Shown here: one piece after another, positions 14,861-22,900 of the stretch
Position numbering within the stretch: the first letter of the stretch is position 1
Layout: each line of letters starts with the position of its first letter
From: an uncultured Lachnospiraceae bacterium
GTDB taxonomy: Bacteria > Bacillota > Clostridia > Lachnospirales > Lachnospiraceae
Assembly (NCBI GenBank): GCA_910587935.1
Contig: CAJUNP010000030.1
Coordinates: 1 to 36,526, forward strand
Direction of reading: 5' to 3'
DNA: 36,526 nucleotides
The notes under the pieces: generated by a model
Databases searched by the model: none
What the model was told of the DNA's origin: nothing
What the model saw: only the letters and a program-made list of their open reading frames with translations
Program-made: the position numbers and the translations under genes

Positions 14861-17008
14861 ATGAAGAGAATGTGTAGGAGGGCATTTGCAGTATTTTTGT
14901 CTGCGGCTATTGCAGTCTCTTGTTTCGCCGGCATGGGGAGAGTTGCGCGGGCGGAAGGGACTGAAGGACAAACGGTAAGTGCCACAGGAGAGAACGCGTT
15001 TGGGGTAACGCTTCCGGGGAATTATTACAATCGGAAAGTAGTGGGGTATTTTCCGAATTATGCGATCAATTCGGAATCTCATAAGTATTTTGATATTACG
15101 CAGCTTCAGTGGGATAAGCTGACACATGTACAATATGCATTTGCGATGGCGGATGCCAATACGTTTGAATTGGTTCCCAGCGATCCGGAAAATGATGTGG
15201 AGAGCAAATTTGAAGGAAGAGAGTTTTACCATAAAGGCCAGAAAATTGAAATGGATGAGACTCTTGGCTATTATGGACAGTTTAACCTGATGCACACTAT
15301 GCGGAAGATGTATCCTGATGTGACGGTGCTTGTTTCTACCGGCGGATGGGGTGCATCCCAGACATTATGGCTGGTTATGGACAGTGAAGCAAACATGATA
15401 AAATTTGCTGATTCTGCAGTGGACTTTATTCGTAAATATGGTTTTGACGGTATTGATATTGATTTTGAGTATCCTTCCGAAACGAGCCAGTCCGGTAACC
15501 CCAATGATTTCAGTATATCTGAAACCAGAAGAAAAGGGATCGGCGACAGATATGCACAGTTCATTAAGATTATGTCCGAAAAGCTTTCAAAGGCTTCTAA
15601 GGAAGACGGAAAATATTATTGGCTGACCTCTGCGGTTACCGCTTCTTCCTGGGTACTGGGCGGACAGAATAACAGTGAATTTTTAGATTATCTGGATTTT
15701 GTTTCCATTATGTCTTATGACTATCATGGCGGCTGGAATGAGTTTGTAGAGAATCAGGCGAATATATATGCAGATCCTGCAGACAAGGAAACAGCATCCA
15801 TGGCGCAGCCGACTCTTGGATTTGACTGGTCCATGAATTATTACAGAGGCGCGGTACAGTCTGAAAAGATTTTGATGGGTGTTCCTTATTATACAAGAGG
15901 ATGGACCAACGTACAGGGCGGTGAGAACGGTCTTCACGGAACATCCAGAACGCCTGCTACCGGCGAAGAGAATATCTGGCATGATCTGGACGCTAACGGT
16001 AATGAGGAAGCTGCAGGAGCTAATCCGCTCTGGCATGTACTGAATCTGATGGAGAAAGATTCAAACTACAAGAAATACTGGGATCCGGTAGGATGTGTGC
16101 CTCATGTTTGGAATGCAGAGAAGAGAACCTTTTTAACTTTTGAAGACGAGCAGTCCATTCAGGAAAGAATTAATGTTGTTAAAGAGAAAAACCTGGGCGG
16201 CGTATTGATCTGGGTTATGCACGGCGATTATGATTATGACGAAGAGAAACAGGAATACACGGTAGGCGATACTCTCACCACAATGCTTTATGACCAGTTT
16301 AAGCAAATGGATGCTGCAAAGATTACATCCGATGTTGATCTGGATGTGGAAGTTGCGGATTTTGACGTAGATTTTACCGGTAAATATGATCATCCGAATT
16401 ACTACTATTCTATCTTTGTAACAAATAATACGGGAGAAAGCCTGCAGGCGTTTACATTATCCTTTGATCTTCCCAAGTCTGCGATCTTCCAGTCTACCTA
16501 TGGAGGAGGAGCGCCGGTTATTACCGAATCCGCTGATCCTGCCTTTAATACGGTAACGCTGTCAGCGCCCGGCTGGCAGACCTTGAATAACGGCGAGACC
16601 ATGAAGCTTGAGGGCGCTATCAAACTGAATTTTGCAGGCGTAAAGAACTTCAAGCTTAACGGCAAAGCGATGAAATCCGAAGTAGAAGCAGAGCGCGCAA
16701 GATTACAGAGACTTGGTGTAAATGTACCTGACCCGGTTGACCCTGATCCGGTAGATCCCGACCCAGTTGACCCTGATCCGGTAGATCCCGACCCAGTTGA
16801 CCCTGATCCGGTAGATCCCGACCCGGTTGACCCTGATCCGGTAGATCCCGACCCGGTTGACCCTGATCTGGAAGATACGTATGACATTAACGCAGTTTAT
16901 GTAAAAGGCGATGTTGTTATTTATAACGGACAGACGTATGTTTGTAAGTGGTGGACCAAGGGTGAAATTCCCGGAAGCAGCGAATGGGGACCTTGGCAGC
17001 TTCAGTAA
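14861..17008 (+). CDS. Secreted multidomain GH18 chitinase
   Basis: This 715-residue enzyme should hydrolyse chitin or related beta-1,4-GlcNAc polymers outside the cell. A signal peptide (about residues 1-31, ending ARA) precedes a GH18 barrel (about 55-490) with VSTGGWG, the catalytic FDGIDIDFEYP (Glu203 as acid/base), VSIMSYDYHGGW and GGVLIWVMHGDYD. A beta-sandwich module follows (about 490-615; YYYSIFVTNNTGESLQAF ... APGWQTLNNGETMKL), similar in style to CBM2. Next come a (VDPDP)n linker and a terminal CBM5/12 chitin-binding module (VYVKGDVVIYNGQTYVCKWW ... GSSEWGPWQLQ). It has a strong GGAGGAG site and its own terminator. Its place between rplA and rplJ is unusual. Confidence 0.93.
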   Translation: MKRMCRRAFAVFLSAAIAVSCFAGMGRVARAEGTEGQTVSATGENAFGVTLPGNYYNRKVVGYFPNYAINSESHKYFDITQLQWDKLTHVQYAFAMADANTFELVPSDPENDVESKFEGREFYHKGQKIEMDETLGYYGQFNLMHTMRKMYPDVTVLVSTGGWGASQTLWLVMDSEANMIKFADSAVDFIRKYGFDGIDIDFEYPSETSQSGNPNDFSISETRRKGIGDRYAQFIKIMSEKLSKASKEDGKYYWLTSAVTASSWVLGGQNNSEFLDYLDFVSIMSYDYHGGWNEFVENQANIYADPADKETASMAQPTLGFDWSMNYYRGAVQSEKILMGVPYYTRGWTNVQGGENGLHGTSRTPATGEENIWHDLDANGNEEAAGANPLWHVLNLMEKDSNYKKYWDPVGCVPHVWNAEKRTFLTFEDEQSIQERINVVKEKNLGGVLIWVMHGDYDYDEEKQEYTVGDTLTTMLYDQFKQMDAAKITSDVDLDVEVADFDVDFTGKYDHPNYYYSIFVTNNTGESLQAFTLSFDLPKSAIFQSTYGGGAPVITESADPAFNTVTLSAPGWQTLNNGETMKLEGAIKLNFAGVKNFKLNGKAMKSEVEAERARLQRLGVNVPDPVDPDPVDPDPVDPDPVDPDPVDPDPVDPDPVDPDPVDPDPVDPDLEDTYDINAVYVKGDVVIYNGQTYVCKWWTKGEIPGSSEWGPWQLQ
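16736..16870 (+). repeat. 30-bp tandem repeat encoding (VDPDP)n linker
   Basis: Four complete 30-base units (from 16736, 16766, 16796, 16826) plus a half unit encode nine VDPDP-type pentapeptides. Each unit holds two pentapeptides spelled with different synonymous codons: GTT GAC CCT GAT CCG, then GTA GAT CCC GAC CCR. R is A in the first two units and G in the last two. The last pentapeptide is VDPDL. It is a stiff acidic Pro/Asp linker before the chitin-binding module, and it should vary in copy number. Confidence 0.95.
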
Positions 17009-17068
17009 ATAATTGAAAAAAGTGGCTATAATCAGACACTTCAGGTTGTAAAAGGATTATATATATAT

Positions 17069-17106
17069 AACTGTCCGGAAGTCATAAGCGCTTCCGGGCA
17101 GTTTTT
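17069..17106 (+). terminator. Rho-independent terminator after the chitinase gene
   Basis: ACTGTCCGGAAG and CTTCCGGGCAGT pair into a GC-rich stem followed by TTTT. It lies about 60 bases after the stop codon. Confidence 0.9.
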
Positions 17107-17113
17107 GTGTTAT

Positions 17114-17141
17114 TTGTTTTTTTAAGGAATTCTGATATAAT
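17114..17141 (+). promoter_or_regulatory. Extended -10 promoter of the CapA-like gene
   Basis: A consensus TATAAT (17136-17141) is preceded by TGA (TG at 17133-17134), an extended -10. A weak -35, TTGTTT (17114-17119), lies 16 bases upstream. The site sits directly behind the chitinase terminator, so the CapA-like gene has its own start. Confidence 0.65.
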
Positions 17142-17218
17142 GGGGTAGAACAAAGAGGTGTGAGGAGGGGGAAATCATTCGGAACTATAAAAAGGGAAAG
17201 AAATATAAGCAAAGATAT

Positions 17219-18472
17219 ATGCTCCGGTTTATGATGATATTCTGGGAGGTTTTGCTGGCCGGACTGATAATCGGCGGCCTGAGTGTTTATCTGATGTATA
17301 AAAGCCCTGTTTTGACAAGAGGGGATGATGCGGGAGGCGAAACGGGAACCGCGGGAATTCAGTGGGAACCGATTGAAAAAGAGTCTCATGGATATTCGGA
17401 AGAGGAAGGCCGGGAACCGCAGGAAGACGCAGACGACATGCAAAAGGAGCAGAATAAGTCTGCGGAAAGAGAAGAGGGACAAGCGGAGGGAGTTATTTAT
17501 AAAGAAACAAGAGTGCCGGGCGAGACCACTTTGGTTTTTGCCGGCGATGTTTTGCTGGATGATCATTATAGTCCAATGATTTCGATGAAACAGCGGGAGG
17601 ACGGCGTTAAAGATTCGTTTTCCGAAGATTTGTTAAAGGAAATGACGGATGCGGATATATTTATGCTGAATAATGAATTTACATTTACGGACAGAGGGGA
17701 GCCCACGCCGGATAAAAGTTATACATTCCGGTCGGAGACAGGAAACGTAAAATATCTTTTCGACATGGGCGCGGATCTGGTGTCTCTTGCCAATAACCAT
17801 ACGTTTGATTTCGGCGAAATTTCGCTGCTGGATACCCTGGATACATTGGAAGCGGCGGGAATGCCGCAGGTTGGAGCAGGCAGGAATATCAAAGAAGCGT
17901 CCGCTCCGGTATACTTTGATACGGGAGATATGCGGATCGGTTTTCTGGCGGCCACACAGATTGAGAGAATTGCGTCTCCGCCTACACGGGGAGCAACGGA
18001 AAACGAATCGGGTGTTTTCCGGTGTCTGAATCCTGACATACTTTACAAAGCGGTTAGGGAAGCCAAAGAAAATTGTGATTATCTGGTAGTTTTTATCCAT
18101 TGGGGAACGGAAAAAACTGACCAGCCGGATTGGGCCCAGCTGGAACAGGGAGCGGGGCTTGCCTCCGCCGGCGCGGATCTGATTATCGGTGCGCATCCGC
18201 ATGTGCTGCAGGGACTGGAAAGCGTGGGAGGCGTACCGGTGGTCTACAGCCTTGGGAATTTCTGGTTTAACTCTTTTACGCTGGATACCTGCATTGTAAA
18301 GGTTACGCTGGATACACAGGGGATGAAATCCTTTCAATTCCTGCCGGCATTGCAGCATGGGTGCAGGACTTCCCTGATGCAGGGGGAGGAAAAACGGAGG
18401 GTACTTGATTATATCCGGTCGCTTTCACCGAATGTTATGATCGATGAGGAAGGATACGTGACATTTTTATAA
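17219..18472 (+). CDS. CapA-like (poly-gamma-glutamate synthesis type) metallophosphatase family protein
   Basis: The protein (417 residues from ATG 17219) has an N-terminal membrane helix (MMIFWEVLLAGLIIGGLSVYLMY), an acidic linker, and a PGA_cap/CapA domain outside the membrane. The metal-site motifs are in order: VFAGDVLLDDH, MLNNEFTF, SLANNHTFDFG, VFIHWGTE and IIGAHPHVLQG, then VVYSLGNFWF. CapA proteins take part in poly-gamma-glutamate export. No capB/capC partner is here, so the substrate is open. The ATG has no ribosome binding site, while GAGGAGGGG at 17162-17170 ideally serves an in-frame ATT at 17177 that would add a basic NYKKGKKYKQRY segment before the helix. The annotated start may therefore be too short. 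No terminator follows before the rplJ promoter. Confidence 0.87.
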   Translation: MLRFMMIFWEVLLAGLIIGGLSVYLMYKSPVLTRGDDAGGETGTAGIQWEPIEKESHGYSEEEGREPQEDADDMQKEQNKSAEREEGQAEGVIYKETRVPGETTLVFAGDVLLDDHYSPMISMKQREDGVKDSFSEDLLKEMTDADIFMLNNEFTFTDRGEPTPDKSYTFRSETGNVKYLFDMGADLVSLANNHTFDFGEISLLDTLDTLEAAGMPQVGAGRNIKEASAPVYFDTGDMRIGFLAATQIERIASPPTRGATENESGVFRCLNPDILYKAVREAKENCDYLVVFIHWGTEKTDQPDWAQLEQGAGLASAGADLIIGAHPHVLQGLESVGGVPVVYSLGNFWFNSFTLDTCIVKVTLDTQGMKSFQFLPALQHGCRTSLMQGEEKRRVLDYIRSLSPNVMIDEEGYVTFL

Positions 18473-18481
18473 ACAAGGGCC

Positions 18482-18510
18482 TTGACAATAAGGTGGAAGT
18501 ATGATATCGT
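18482..18510 (+). promoter_or_regulatory. Promoter of rplJ-rplL
   Basis: A perfect TTGACA (18482-18487) lies ten bases after the CapA-like stop. At 17-base spacing TATCGT (18505-18510) is a four-of-six -10. A better hexamer, TATGAT (18500), is too close (12 bases). The L10 leader follows immediately. Confidence 0.6.
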
Positions 18511-18519
18511 ACAAAAGGT

Positions 18520-18655
18520 TGTTATGACCATGCCGAAGACAGTAGGTGCCGGGAATAAGTCCAAGCGGAGATATTCCGGGCGTAAGCGTATCGCCTACCG
18601 AGGAAAAGAGTTTGATGAATCTTTAAGCCTCTCTGTCTTCAGGGAGGCTTTTATA
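18520..18655 (+). ncRNA. Ribosomal protein L10 leader
   Basis: The leader has the known features of the L10(L12)4-binding mRNA leader of Firmicutes: CCGAAGACAGTAGGTGCC, a closing GTAGG (18542-18546)/CCTAC (18594-18598) helix, an inner GGAATA/TATTCC helix, and CCGAGG after it. The attenuator hairpin annotated at 18627 follows. Free L10-L12 complex should bind here and favour termination. An 87-codon open frame across it is not a gene. Confidence 0.82.
18627..18653 (+). terminator. Attenuator of the L10 leader
   Basis: GCCTCTCTG and CAGGGAGGC pair around TCTT, followed by TTTTAT. It lies between the promoter and rplJ, about 97 bases before the start codon, so it is a regulated (attenuator) terminator. 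Confidence 0.8.
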
Positions 18656-18749
18656 ATGAAGCTATACAGGATTCGACGCGTTATCAGAATACGCCGGAAC
18701 TCCTTTCGGCAATGGGAATATCCCATAAAATCTATAAGGAGGTAGGAAA

Positions 18750-19307
18750 ATGGCAAAAGTTGAACTGAAACAGCCGATCGTAGAAGAAATTTCAGAATGC
18801 ATCAAAGATGCGCAGTCTGTTGTTCTTGTAGATTACCGTGGACTTACTGTTGAGCAGGACACGAATCTTCGAAGAGAACTTCGCAACGCCGGGGTTACTT
18901 ATAAAGTATATAAGAATACCCTGATGAATTTCGCGTTTAAGGGAACAGAATGTGAACCGCTTATGTCTTATCTGGAAGGTCCCAGCGCAATTGCGGTTTC
19001 TACCACGGACGCTACGGCGCCGGCCAGAATTATTGCAAAGTTTGCAAAGACTGCCAATAAGCTGGAGATCAAGGGCGGAATCGTAGAAGGCATTGCATAT
19101 GATGCGAGTGGTATTGCGAATATCGCGAATATTCCTTCAAGGGAAGAGCTGCTCTCCAAGCTGCTTGGAAGCATGCAGTCACCGATTACCAACTTTGCAC
19201 GTGTTATGAATCAGCTTGCTGAAAAAGGCGGCGCCGCTGCATGCGAAGCAGGAGAAAAAGCAGAAGCGCCGGCAGAGGCGGCTGACGAGACGCCTGCAGC
19301 GGAATAA
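18750..19307 (+). CDS. rplJ: 50S ribosomal protein L10
   Basis: The 185-residue protein anchors the L7/L12 dimers on the stalk base and represses its own leader. The N-terminal part shows AQSVVLVDYRGLTVEQDTNLRRELRNAGVTYKVYKNTLM, then EGPSAIAVSTTDATAPARIIAKFAK, and the C-terminal helix (SPITNFARVMNQLAEKGG) that binds L12, ending in an Ala/Glu-rich tail. ATG is preceded by AAGGAGG. rplL follows after 51 bases. Confidence 0.97.
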   Translation: MAKVELKQPIVEEISECIKDAQSVVLVDYRGLTVEQDTNLRRELRNAGVTYKVYKNTLMNFAFKGTECEPLMSYLEGPSAIAVSTTDATAPARIIAKFAKTANKLEIKGGIVEGIAYDASGIANIANIPSREELLSKLLGSMQSPITNFARVMNQLAEKGGAAACEAGEKAEAPAEAADETPAAE

Positions 19308-19358
19308 TCCGGCTGCGGCAAAACGAGACTATAAACATATTTATGGAGGTAATGAATA

Positions 19359-19733
19359 ATGGCTAAATTAACAGCTCAGGAAATTATTGACGCTATCAAA
19401 GAGTTAACCGTATTAGAATTAAATGATTTGGTAAAAGCCTGCGAAGAAGAATTCGGAGTATCCGCAGCAGCAGGTGTTGTAGTTGCAGCAGCGGCAGATA
19501 CGGGCGCAGCAGTTGAAGAGAAGACGGAATTTGACGTTGAGTTGACCGAAGTAGGTTCCGAAAAGGTTAAAGTTATCAAAGTAGTTCGTGAAGTAACCGG
19601 ACTTGGCTTAAAGGAAGCAAAAGATCTTGTTGACGGCGCTCCTAAAGTAGTAAAGGAAGCAGCTGCAAAAGAAGAAGCAGAAGAGATCAAGAAGAAATTA
19701 GAAGAAGTTGGCGCAAAGGTAACTTTGAAATAA
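19359..19733 (+). CDS. rplL: 50S ribosomal protein L7/L12
   Basis: The 124-residue stalk protein recruits translation GTPases. The N-terminal dimerisation helices (AQEIIDAIKELTVLELNDLVKACEEEFGV), an Ala/Val-rich hinge, and the C-terminal domain (TEFDVELTEVGSEKVKVIKVVREVTG, GLKEAKDLVDGAPK) are all standard. A strong GGAGG site supports high expression. It is followed by a terminator before rpoB. Confidence 0.98.
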   Translation: MAKLTAQEIIDAIKELTVLELNDLVKACEEEFGVSAAAGVVVAAAADTGAAVEEKTEFDVELTEVGSEKVKVIKVVREVTGLGLKEAKDLVDGAPKVVKEAAAKEEAEEIKKKLEEVGAKVTLK

Positions 19734-19754
19734 TTGATTTGATTTCATGTATTA

Positions 19755-19790
19755 TACCGGAACTTCCATGCGGAGGTTCCGGTATTTTTC
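19755..19790 (+). terminator. Terminator/attenuator between rplL and rpoB
   Basis: TACCGGAAC and GTTCCGGTA pair, with a second short TTCC/GGA match in the loop, followed by TTTTTC. It should reduce read-through from the abundant rplJL transcript into rpoBC. Confidence 0.85.
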
Positions 19791-19853
19791 TTTGGGAAGA
19801 AGATTCTTTTGTTTAAATATTTCTTAAATTTTCCTCAATTTAGAAAATTTTCA

Positions 19854-19882
19854 TTGACTTGCCAGTAGATTTGTAGTAACAT
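19854..19882 (+). promoter_or_regulatory. Promoter of rpoB-rpoC
   Basis: TTGACT (19854-19859) and TAACAT (19877-19882) are 17 bases apart. The start codon is 75 bases further. It gives rpoBC a start independent of rplJL. Confidence 0.6.
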
Positions 19883-19956
19883 GGATGGTGCACTATTGTG
19901 GTGTGGTATGCTTTATTGGCGCATAATACCGACAAAATCATAAAGAACGGGGTGAA

Positions 19957-22900
19957 ATGTCAATGGAAAAGAACAGAATACGTCCTATTGTCTCTGGAAA
20001 GAGCATGCGTATGAGTTATTCACGGCAGAAAGAGGTTTTGGAGATGCCTAACCTGATAGAAGTTCAAAAGAATTCCTATCAGTGGTTTTTGAAAGAGGGG
20101 CTTAAGGAAGTATTTGACGACATCTCTCCAATTGCGGACTATAGCGGACATTTAAGTCTTGAGTTTGTGGATTTCGAGTTGTGTGAAGATGATGTGAAAT
20201 ATTCAATTGAAGAATGTAAGGAAAGAGACGCCACCTATGCGGCGCCCTTAAAGGTCAGAGTTCGCCTTAACAATAAGGAAAAAGAAGAAATCAGCGAACA
20301 TGAGATTTTTATGGGAGACCTGCCGCTTATGACGGCAACGGGTACTTTCGTAATTAACGGTGCGGAGCGTGTTATCGTAAGCCAGCTGGTACGTTCCCCG
20401 GGTATCTATTACGCAATCGGTCATGACAAGATCGGAAAAAGGCTGTTTTCCTGTACGGTAATCCCCAACCGCGGAGCATGGCTGGAATATGAGACAGATT
20501 CCAATGACATTTTTTATGTACGTGTTGACAGAACCAGAAAAGTGCCGATTACTGTTTTAATCCGCGCGCTTGGCGTGGGAACCAATGACGAGATCCGTGA
20601 ACTGTTTGGCGATGAACCCAAGATTGAAGCGAGTTTTCAAAAAGACACTGCTGAGAATTATCAGGAGGGTCTGTTAGAGTTATACAAAAAGATCCGTCCC
20701 GGTGAACCCCTCAGTGTTGAAAGTGCGGAAAGTCTTATCAACGCTATGTTCTTTGACCCCAGAAGATATGATTTGGCAAAAGTCGGAAGATATAAATTCA
20801 ACAAGAAACTGATGTTCCGTAACCGTATCCGTCATCAGATTCTCTCAGAGGATGTCGTAGACGCTCTGACAGGCGAGATACTGGCGGAAAAAGGAACAAA
20901 AGTAACCGCACAGCTGGCTGATACGATTCAGAATGCTGCGGTTCCCTTTGTGTACATTCAGACAGAGGAAAGAAATGTGAAGGTTCTTTCCAATATGATG
21001 GTGGATATTACCCATTTTGTAGACTGCAATCCCAAAGAACTGGGCGTTACGGAACTGGTATATTATCCTGTTTTGGCACAGCTTCTGGAAGAATATGCGG
21101 AAGATGCCGAAGCGCTTGCGGATGCAATTAAGAAGAATATCCATGAGCTGATTCCCAAGCACATTACGAAGGAAGATATTATTGCTTCCATTAATTATAA
21201 TATGCATTTGGAGTACGGTCTTGGCAATGATGACGATATTGATCATCTTGGCAACCGCCGTATCCGTGCGGTGGGCGAACTGCTGCAGAACCAGTACAGG
21301 ATTGGTCTTTCCAGAATGGAAAGAGTGGTCAGAGAACGTATGACCACGCATGACGAGGATAATATTTCGCCGCAGGCTCTGATTAATATTAAACCGGTTA
21401 CGGCGGCGGTGAAGGAATTCTTCGGTTCTTCCCAGCTTTCCCAGTTTATGGACCAGAATAATCCGTTAGGCGAATTAACGCATAAGAGACGTTTGTCAGC
21501 GTTAGGCCCCGGCGGTTTGTCGAGAGACCGTGCCGGATTCGAAGTTCGTGACGTACATTATTCCCACTATGGAAGAATGTGCCCTATTGAGACTCCCGAA
21601 GGTCCCAACATCGGTTTGATTAACTCATTGGCAAGTTACGCGAGAATCAATGAATATGGTTTTGTGGAAGCTCCTTACCGCAAAATTGATAAGTCCGACG
21701 CGGCTAATCCAAGGGTAACCGAGGATGTCGTATATATGACGGCGGATGAAGAGGATAATTATCATGTAGCCCAGGCAAACGAGGCATTGGATGCGGAAGG
21801 ACACTTTGTGCGTAACAGTGTTTCCGGACGTTATAAAGATGAGACTCAGGAATACCCCAAAGCTATGTTTGATTACATGGATGTATCGCCGAAGATGGTA
21901 TTTTCGGTGGCGACGGCATTGATTCCGTTCCTGGAGAATGATGATGCAAACCGTGCGCTGATGGGATCTAACATGCAGCGTCAGGCCGTACCTCTTTTGA
22001 TGACGGAAGCGCCTGTAGTGGGAACCGGTATGGAACCGAAAGCGGCCGTTGACTCAGGCGTATGTATTATTGCCAAAAAGGCGGGAACCATCGATTATGT
22101 ATCTTCCAATCTGATCCGTATGACATATGAAGACGGAGAAAAGGAAGAATTCCATTTAACGAAATTTACAAGAAGTAACCAGAGCAACTGTTATAATCAG
22201 AAACCAATCGTATTTAAGGGAGACCATGTAGAGAAAGGCCAGGTGATTGCGGACGGTCCTTCGACTTCCAACGGAGAGCTTGCGCTTGGCAAGAACCCTC
22301 TGATCGGTTTTATGACATGGGAAGGTTACAATTACGAGGACGCAGTACTGCTGAGTGAAAGACTGGTGCAGGAAGACGTTTATACATCCGTTCATATCGA
22401 GGAATATGAAGCGGAAGCAAGGGATACCAAGCTGGGGCCTGAAGAAATTACAAGAGATGTTCCCGGCGTGGGAGACGATGCATTAAAGGATCTGGACGAC
22501 AGAGGAATTATCCGGATCGGTGCGGAAGTCCGTGCCGGAGATATTCTGGTAGGAAAGGTTACGCCGAAAGGAGAGACGGAACTGACGGCGGAAGAACGTC
22601 TGCTTCGTGCAATTTTCGGTGAAAAAGCCAGAGAAGTAAGGGATACTTCCCTGAAAGTTCCCCACGGAGAATACGGTATCGTGGTAGATGCAAAAGTATT
22701 TACCAGAGAAAACAGCGATGAATTATCGCCCGGTGTTAATCAGGCGGTGCGAATCTATATTGCGCAAAAGAGAAAAATTTCCGTTGGAGATAAAATGGCA
22801 GGACGTCACGGAAACAAGGGTGTTGTTTCCCGTGTTCTTCCGGTAGAAGATATGCCCTATCTGCCAAACGGGCGGCCGCTTGACATTGTGTTGAATCCTT

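Noticed and set aside
16498..16887. Minus-strand frame with a GSGST repeat
   Set aside because: The repeat is simply the antisense reading of the VDPDP linker DNA. The plus-strand chitinase frame explains it.
18482..18745. 87-codon open frame before rplJ
   Set aside because: It starts at the -35 element of the rplJ promoter and spans the L10 leader and attenuator. The protein is basic and featureless, as expected of RNA-coding DNA.
21400..21520. Rifampicin-resistance substitution in rpoB
   Set aside because: The residues at the main resistance positions (Asp in FMDQNN, His in THKRR, Ser in RLSALG) are the usual sensitive ones.
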